Below, one piece after another: positions 54,655 through 64,000 of a stretch of 64,000 bases of DNA. The position numbers and the translations under genes were made by a program. The notes under the pieces were generated by a model, which was not told where the DNA came from, ran no database searches, and saw only the letters and a program-made list of their open reading frames with translations. Source of the stretch: Notolepis coatsorum (Eukaryota > Chordata > Actinopteri > Aulopiformes > Paralepididae); contig OZ020593.1 of assembly GCA_963971535.1 (NCBI GenBank), positions 11,938,342 to 12,002,341 on the forward strand, given 5' to 3'. The first letter of the stretch is position 1. The number at the start of each line of letters is the position of its first letter.

Positions 54655-54825
54655 CTTGTGTTGATGATTATGTTTAGTCTTGTGTTCATGTTTATGTTTA
54701 GTCTTGTGTTCATGTTTATGTTTAGTCTTGTGTTCATGTTTATGTTTAGTCTTGTGTTTATGTTTAGTCTTGTGTTCATGTTTATGTTTAGTCTTGTGTT
54801 CATGTTTATGTTTAGTCTTGTGTCT
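54655..54825. repeat. 24-bp minisatellite in transportin intron
   Basis: About seven units of TCTTGTGTTCATGTTTATGT plus TTAG, with one 18-bp unit lacking TTCATG. Confidence 0.94.
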
Positions 54826-55110
54826 CCGGCGGTCTCGTAGTGGTGACCGGAGTGCTGGACGTCCCGCAATGATGACGGGGAGGTTGCGACCCTCTCTGCG
54901 CCGCCCCCTATCTCCCTGTCTCCGGCTGTCTCGGAGTGATGACCGGAGTGTTGAACGTCCCGTGATTAAGACGGGGAGGACGTGACCCTCTTTGCGTCGC
55001 CCCTGTGCCTCAAATAGATTCGCTATCAGCTCTATCTTTAATCTTTCAAAATGTTCAGTTGCTATCGCTATCAGCTCTATCTTTAATTTTTCAAAATGTT
55101 CAGTTGCTAT
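54826..55110. repeat. Two short tandem duplications
   Basis: A ~110-bp GC-rich unit (GTCTCCGGCGGTCTCGTAGT... / GTCTCCGGCTGTCTCGGAGT...) occurs twice. A ~48-bp unit (GCTATCAGCTCTATCTTTAA...) then occurs twice. Confidence 0.85.
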
Positions 55111-55194
55111 TGCATGCACTCATCTGTGTTTCACTACACACTTGAGTGCATGCTCACCAACTGTTAGTCTGCAACACTACTATCACCGACATCT

Positions 55195-55340
55195 AAGAAG
55201 GGAGATCCCCCCTTGAACGGCCCTTCTAAGGTTTCTCTCCTCCACACTGCCTGTGGAGCATTTTTTCCCCCTATTGTTAGGTTTTAGTGAGTTTTTCCTT
55301 ACCTTCGCGTGGGGTATGTCTGGGAGTGCTTGCATTCATT
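55195..55340 (+). repeat. Dispersed fish repeat tail
   Basis: GGTTTCTCTCCTCCACACTG...TTTTAGTGAGTTTTTCCTTA resembles a 3' segment shared by many fish LINEs. Family assignment is uncertain. Confidence 0.45.
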
Positions 55341-55443
55341 CATTTATTTGCATTTATTTTAAATTTGTTGGACCTTATGGTGTTCTTGTTTTGTTCTTGA
55401 CTTATTGTTATGTTTCTTCTTGACTTGTTTAAAGAAGACATGT

Positions 55444-55850
55444 TGGGGCGGCTAGGTGGTGTAGTGGGCAAGGCGCTCGTCATCAACGCTGGAGACGCTG
55501 GGTTCGAATCCAGCTCTCGGCGTTGCTATCAGCTTGGCTGGTCGTTCACACTAACACAATTGGCAGTGTTAGGGGTGGGAAAGCTGATGGGTGGGTCCTG
55601 GGCGTTGTGGACAGCGACCCCTACAGTTCGGTCGGGGCGCCTGCACAGCGAGGGTAGGATCTGGAGGGAGGTAGTGTGACCTTCCACACGCTACACTCTC
55701 CCGGTGAGAATCTGCGCTGCCAGGCTGGCTGCCGGCTGGCTGCACATGCATCGGAGGAAAGCATGTGACAGTCTCCGGCCTCCCGGACCAACAGTAGGGG
55801 ACATTAACGTGTGTTGTCGGGCCTTACAAATAAATTTGATTTGATTTGTG
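55444..55850 (+). mobile_element. SINE-alpha, full length, in transportin intron
   Basis: The tRNA-like head GGGCGGCTAGGTGGTGTAGT...GGCAAGGCGCTC (A box) is followed by GGGTTCGAATCCA (B box). The body has the GGACAGCGACCCCTACAG block. The 3' end is AAATAAATTTGATTTGATTTG, in part. It is antisense to the host gene. Confidence 0.92.
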
Positions 55851-55865
55851 TTCACATCTTCTCAC

Positions 55866-55940
55866 CTTGCCGAACATGTCTCGTAGATCCTCCTTTGGAT
55901 TTACCCAGGAGGCCACAGCGTCACAGAAAAATATAAAGTC
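55866..55940 (-). CDS. tnpo1: Transportin, penultimate coding exon
   Basis: It encodes [20 protein letters not shown] followed by DMFGK (25 codons, phase 0 at both ends). The acceptor is CCTCTTGCAG and the donor GTGAG. It is almost identical to the corresponding human transportin segment, known from family knowledge. The acceptor is only about 25 bp from a poly-G/LINE-B insertion. Confidence 0.94.
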
Positions 55941-55964
55941 CTGCAAGAGGGGGGGGGGGGGGGG

Positions 55965-56260
55965 TATTAGATTAGATTCAAATGTATTGTCATCAAACAG
56001 CACAAGTACAGTACAATGAAAAGTTTGGCATCCAACCAAAGTGCAACAGTAACAATAAATTAGTACTACCGAGTAATAGTGATAATCAGATGTATGTGCA
56101 GAGTTGTAATATTAATATGTACAGTGATACAGGTATAAAGACACTAAGGTAGTAGGTCATACTGACCAGCAGCTTATCTAGTAAGAGTAGGTAAGGAATA
56201 TCTACAGATATAGATATAATAACTAGTAAGAGTAGGTAAGGAATATGTACAGACAGATGT
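55965..56260 (-). mobile_element. LINE-B 3' tail in transportin intron
   Basis: It begins on plus with TTAGATTAGATTCAAATGTA and TTGTCATCAAACAGCACAAG, and continues with TGGCATCCAACCAAAGTGCA. It lies very close (about 25 bp) to the transportin exon's splice acceptor. Confidence 0.82.
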
Positions 56261-56439
56261 GGTTAGATATATATACGGTAACAATAAATATATATATTAA
56301 TCGATCGAAAGGAGCCGTAGTCGACTGCCAACCTCTTAGTCGAATGCAAAAAAAATATATATATATTATAATTATTTTTTATTGTTATTTTCATTTTTAT
56401 TTATTTATCATTATTTCCAAAAGAAAATAGGCCTAGAAG

Positions 56440-56770
56440 CGTGGCTAACGTCGGGCCTTCTCACGCGCTGCACCCAGACTCTGGAACTCCCTCCCTCAGA
56501 CCATCAGACTCCCCCACACTCTCCACCTTCAAATCCCGTCTCAAAACCCACCTGTTCTCCCCTAGCCTTCAACCTTCCCCAACCTTAACCCCCCTCCTCC
56601 ATCCTGTTGTTATCGTTTGTTATTGTGGTTCTATGTTCTATGTTCCTGTGTCTTTCCTATTGTTCCCTGTTGCCCCTGTGGTTCTATGTTTCTTTTGTTT
56701 CTTTGTTTTTCTTTTCTTTCTGCCTACTGTCAGCGACTTCGGGTTACTGAGAAGCGATCTATAAAATAAA
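56440..56770 (+). mobile_element. LINE-E 3' end in transportin intron
   Basis: The ORF2 C-terminus reads SGTPSLRPS and SPTLSTFKSRLKTHLFSPSL, across a frameshift. A 3' UTR of TTCTATGTTTCTTTTGTTTC type follows, ending AATAAATGAATTATTATA. Confidence 0.82.
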
Positions 56771-56784
56771 TGAATTATTATATT

Positions 56785-57529
<745 letters not shown>

Positions 57530-57853
57530 CTATATCGCTACTACAAGAAATATGTCGTGGATGTTTAACAGTAAACTTTCCATCGTTTAACCTTTTCATG
57601 TTATTATCAGTATTAGGTCGACGTTGACAATACTTATGAGTAAATATCAAACAACCAGGGCTGTCACTTTTATGAATTTTTTCTCAGAATATCGATCGAA
57701 CCTGGAAATATGAACTCTAATAATGATGTGATGGAATTCTAAATGATTTAATTAATATTCAGACGCCTCGCTCTTGCCGCAGGTCTGCGTCTTTCTACAA
57801 TCAAAACCGATGACAAGAATTGTTTTGGGATCGCTCGGGGGGGCGGCGTTTAA

Positions 57854-57900
57854 GATGAGATAAGATATTCCTTTATTGATCCCCTTGGGGGAAATCCAGT
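57854..57900 (-). mobile_element. LINE-C 3' terminus
   Basis: On plus it reads AAGATGAGATAAGATATTCC then TTTATTGATCCCCTTGG, the inverse of the LINE-C end. Confidence 0.75.
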
Positions 57901-58593
57901 TTATAATAGAGGATTCCGATTAGAAAAGTTCAAATTAGAACTTGAACAAGTTCTCTTTCACTTTGATTTGGGGGGGGGGGAAGTGACAGCCCTGCGAACA
58001 ACAACACATCACTCTAGTAATACATCAGTCAAAACATTATCGTGGGGAGAGAAAAAATATATATTCTTCCAAACGTCCTAGTGAATGTCGGGCATGCACA
58101 TAAAACAGATCCAAAAACAAAACAAACCTTCCCATCTGAAACGCTTTGACTTACGGGTTTTTCTTTTTTAACCACTACTTTATATCTGTCTCTTAACTTC
58201 GCTTTGGCCTTTTGTCTATGTGCGGGATATTTAAAACAAAACAAACAAACAAAAAAAAAAGGAATTCCTCATCTATAGCACCTTGAAAATACGATTACTT
58301 TAGCTGAACTAAGAGAAGGTTTGAGGGGACTAGAGGCGCATGCAGCCGGAGTTCTAGTAAAGACAGGGAAGGGAATCTGGGAGTGCTCTCTTGCAGGGAG
58401 GACTGTAACGTTTATTTTTTTTCTGAACCAGCAGGCATGTGACAATCTGTTGCCATGCACTATTCTTTAATTTTTTTTGGTTGTTAGCGACAATTAACAA
58501 TGACAAAAACTGGAAATCAAATAAATCGATGTATAATAAAAATACATGACGGTGCTACTGAGGCAAAAAAAGAAGAAAAAAAACACACAATTA

Positions 58594-61094
<2,501 letters not shown>

Positions 61095-62109
61095 AGGTGC
61101 TGTAAGTGGTATTTCTTTGTTAAGATAATGTGTTATTAAATAGGTCTACATTCAGACAGCCATCACTGATATAGAGTGTCTGGTCAGTAACATGGGTCTC
61201 CCAGTCCCTCCACTCTGCAGTAAACAGCCATCACTGATATAGAGTGTCTGGAGAGTAACATGGGTCTCCCAGTCCCTCCACTCTGCAGTAAACACAAAAT
61301 ACATTTCCTGGTATCCCTTACCACTTTATCCAATCAGGAGAGAGAACTCTAGATATTATGTATGACTTATTTCAAGAAATCTTGCCAAGCCAAATTTGCT
61401 TACTTGCACTGGTCGATTATTTTAATTGTATCAAGCACACATTTGCTTTAAAACTAGTTTTTATTTCTTATTATTGTCAAGGCCATTTTTGCAGTGTGTA
61501 ATTCTCTCTCCTGATTAGATAAAGTGGGAACAGGATACCAGAAAATGTATTTTGTGTTTACTGCAGAGCGGAGGGACTGGAAGACCCATGTTACTGACCA
61601 GACACTCTATATCAGTGATGGCTGTTTACTGCAGAGCAGGAGGGACTGGGAGACCCATGTTACTGACCAGACACTCTATATCAGTGATGGCTGTTTACTG
61701 CAGAGCAGGAGCAACTGGGAGACCCATGTTACTGACCAGACACTCTATATCAGTGATGGCTGTTTACTGCAGAGTGGAGGGACTGGGAGACCCATGTTAC
61801 TGACCAGACACTCTATATCAGTGATGGCTGTTTACTGCAGAGTGGAGGGACTGGGAGACCCATGTTACTGACCAGACACTCTATATCAGTGATGGCTGTT
61901 TACTGCAGAGTGGAGGGACTGAGAGACCCATGTTACTGACCAGACACTCTATATCAGTGATGGCTGTTTACTGCAGAGTGGAGGGACTGGGAGACCCATG
62001 TTACTGACAAGACACTCTATATAAGTGATGGCTGTTGGAGTGTAGAGCTATTATTTTAACATGTAGATCATTTATTTTAACAAACAAAAAAACACCACTT
62101 ACAGCACCT
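61095..62109. mobile_element. Foldback TIR element, ~1 kb, TTAA-type
   Basis: The ends AGGTGCTGTAAGTGGTATTT and a matching inverse ending CCACTTACAGCACCT are flanked by TTAA (61,091-61,094) and CTAA (62,110-62,113). Homology between the arms extends more than 250 bp inward. Each arm carries a 68-bp repeat in mirror orientation: two units on the left (61,152-61,293) and about seven on the right (61,558-62,036). No ORF is convincing. A TTAA site suggests piggyBac or Kolobok mobilisation. Confidence 0.82.
61558..62036. repeat. 68-bp minisatellite, right arm of foldback element
   Basis: About seven units containing GACCAGACACTCTATATCAG and TGATGGCTGTTTACTGCAGA. Variants AGCAGG/AGTGG mark sub-blocks. 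Confidence 0.95.
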
Positions 62110-62960
62110 CTAATGGCCAGATTTACACAGGACCAAAACACCTTTACTTAAAATACTAAAACCGTAGTTTAGTGGTCCTGTGGTAATTTCATTCTATGTT
62201 GAAAGGCTATAGGGGTAAGTAGCCAAAACAATATGTATCAATTTCAGTGAATTAGTTCAAATCGAGAAGGTGAGTTTGTGTTCCTGATCCAACACCTTCA
62301 TGGATGATTCATGAGACCAGATTGGAGACCAGATTGGAGACCATTGTGTAACCAGATTGGAGACCAGATTGGAGACCGGATTGGAGACCATTGTGTCCCT
62401 AAAGTGTGAATTTCACGTATCCTGCATCAAACGTGTGCCATCCTTAACAACATTCAACATCTATTGGCAGATATGCATCCACATTTAAAGAACAGTAACT
62501 AAAAGCAACAAATAAATAAACTGACAACGAACAAACAGGAACACATCTACAGACTCCCTACGTTCCCTTTATTTATATTTGTTTAAGCAGGTTACACGCT
62601 ACCCTCAGAGGGGAACAACGGACATGGAAGTGGATATTGTTTCGGGGGGGTTCTACGACATGTCAGACCACACTGTACCCACGCCTGCACGTTCACAGAG
62701 AACGCACTGCCTTTTGGGGAGAGCGTCATCAAAGTAATCAGGGTATCACTATCTGCACACTTGTACACAAGACACTTTCTGTAAATAATTTATTTTATCC
62801 TACCTCATTTCATATTTTATTTTATCTTATGTGACCGGGTTGGTCATTACCATTATTATTGTATTTGTAACACCATGTGAACATCAGGTTAGTATAGGTA
62901 AGTGATATTGTGTTTGTATGTGTATTGAGGCGTGTCACCTTGTTAATAAACCCCTTTTTT
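62110..62960. other. Unassigned interval with short tandem
   Basis: Three to four copies of ACCAGATTGGAGACC lie between 62,318 and 62,392. Otherwise no feature is recognised. Confidence 0.45.
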
Positions 62961-62971
62961 TTTCCCCTTCC

Positions 62972-63118
62972 GAGGTGCCGCCCGCCCCGCCCTGTAGAGT
63001 GTGCTGATTGGCCGCCCGCCCCGCCCTGTAGAGTGTGCTGATTGGCCGCCCGCCCCGCCCTGTAGAGTGTGCTGATTGGCCGACCGCCCGCCCCGCCCTG
63101 TAGAGTGTGCTGATTGCC
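62972..63118. repeat. 34-bp minisatellite with CCAAT/GC-box units
   Basis: Four units of CGCCCTGTAGAGTGTGCTGA plus TTGGCCGCCCGCCC. Each full unit has ATTGG (inverted CCAAT, NF-Y type) beside a CCGCCC GC box. TGGATAAAACCTGGG (63,162) follows about 45 bp downstream and could serve as a TATA-like element, as in an LTR U3 region. Confidence 0.85.
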
Positions 63119-63198
63119 TGAGGATGGTGGCAGCTGAGGGCAATCACGCCTTAAGGGGCGGGTGGATAAAACCTGGGATGCTACACACACGCATGGCC

Positions 63199-63419
63199 TT
63201 TTTTTTTTTTTACTTTATTTTTTAGCGTTTATCGCTTTTTCTGGTCAAGCATGACCGACAGAAACAGGTTGAAATGGGATGTAGAGCAGGGGAAGACATT
63301 CTGAGAAATGACGGCGGGTCCGGGAATCGAACTCGTGTCCCCCAGATCCGTGACGAGCACGGTTTTCCCCGACGCAGAAATATCGCCGAGATATGCGGTG
63401 AGCTACGGGAGCTCCCCCT
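63199..63419 (-). mobile_element. SINE-delta copy 1
   Basis: The minus strand has B box GAGTTCGATTCCCGG, then a body with GTCTTCCCC and TCGGTCATGCTTGACCAG. The 3' end is AAAGCGATAAACGCTAAAAA. It is bounded by CGCATGGCC at 63,190 and 63,420. Confidence 0.85.
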
Positions 63420-63428
63420 CGCATGGCC

Positions 63429-63647
63429 TTTTTTTTTTTTTTTTTTTTTTTAACTTTACTTTTTTAGCGTTTATCGCTTTCCTGGTCAAGCATGACCGAC
63501 AGTTGCAGGGTGAAACTGGAGAGAGAGCAGGGGGAGACATTCGGCAAATGACGGCGAGTCCGGGAATCGAACTCGGAGTCAACCAGATCCGTGACGCAGC
63601 ACAGAGTCCCGCGCGAGCGCGGTAACATGGTGTGCTACTGGAGCACT
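63429..63647 (-). mobile_element. SINE-delta copy 2
   Basis: It is a head-to-tail relative of copy 1 (same B box, body and tail) but diverged. It is bounded by CGCATGGCC at 63,420 and 63,648. Confidence 0.85.
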
Positions 63648-63656
63648 CGCATGGCC

Positions 63657-64000
63657 TTTTACCACTGACCTGAGCGGAGTGACGGTGTGTTGGCCGTATT
63701 GCCCTCTGTAGTGTGGGCTTGTGTGAACGGAGAGTTCACATATCTGTTGTTAATAGCCATGTTTGTTCTGCTGGGTGGTTTTCCAGTTTTCCCAACCATG
63801 TAGGTTGTGGCTTGTGTCCAGTGTGTTGTTTAGTGTTTATCTTTTACTTAGTGCTGTTCGTCGTTCCTGTATATCCCTGTTTGTTCTCCCCTTCCCCTGT
63901 GTTAAATTGTGTGTGGGTTTCATTCCCCTTTGTTGAATAAATATCATTTACTTTGGAAAACGTTATATTTATTTCCTGCCGGACCTGTGCTAAAAGCAAG
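63657..64000 (+). other. Unassigned, possibly the 3' part of an LTR
   Basis: Joined across the SINEs, the sequence runs from the TATA-like site (63,162) to TTGAATAAATATC (63,930, a polyadenylation signal). This resembles the R-U5 part of an LTR. The termini were not identified, and the window ends at 64,000. Confidence 0.3.

Noticed and set aside
55444-55530. tRNA gene (A and B boxes)
   Set aside because: The head does not fold into a full tRNA as far as I can see. It continues into a SINE body present at four other loci.

Overview
The window is vertebrate nuclear DNA, almost certainly from a ray-finned (teleost) fish. It holds tRNA-derived SINEs, 3' ends of CR1/L2/Rex1-type LINEs, many hAT-type miniature transposons, and long (GT)n and minisatellite arrays. 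The only gene I can name is transportin (karyopherin beta-2). Its last four coding exons lie on the minus strand between 54,479 and 58,961, with correct splice sites and reading phase. Its 5' part lies beyond the right edge of the window. Family letters (LINE-A to G, SINE-alpha to epsilon) are working labels for this window only. || Layout. 1-13.6 kb: miniature DNA transposons, several nested and with clear 8-bp target duplications. There is also a broken segmental duplication (4.3-5.1 kb versus 5.7-10.2 kb) whose two copies act as empty and filled sites for insertions. 13.8-18.75 kb: a LINE 3' remnant inflated by a 40-bp array, a 33-bp array and a duplicated 1.02-kb transposon. 18.9-23.2 kb: simple repeats, two TIR transposons and LINE tails with internal minisatellites. 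23.5-26.3 kb: a 2.8-kb polypyrimidine array. 26.4-34.3 kb: large TIR elements, two of them inside a (GT)n tract. 34.4-47.9 kb: mainly retroelements. These include a three-level nest at 38.2-39.8 kb, a solo LTR inside a minisatellite at 42.8 kb, and a 5'-truncated LINE with an intact 580-codon reverse transcriptase frame at 44.2-46.5 kb. 48-52.7 kb: repeat-poorer and CpG-richer, with weak candidates for exons and a promoter. 53.3-59 kb: a TIR element and the transportin exons, with transposon-laden introns. 59-64 kb: introns or intergenic DNA, a long foldback element, and a CCAAT-containing minisatellite beside tandem SINEs. || How it works together. One LINE family (LINE-A) is represented by the 44.2-kb copy and at least nine tail fragments on both strands. 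Several minisatellites start inside transposon sequence, so retroelement 3' ends appear to be seeding tandem arrays. Apart from transportin and the LINE reverse transcriptase, nearly all long open frames are repeats read through and should not be taken as genes.
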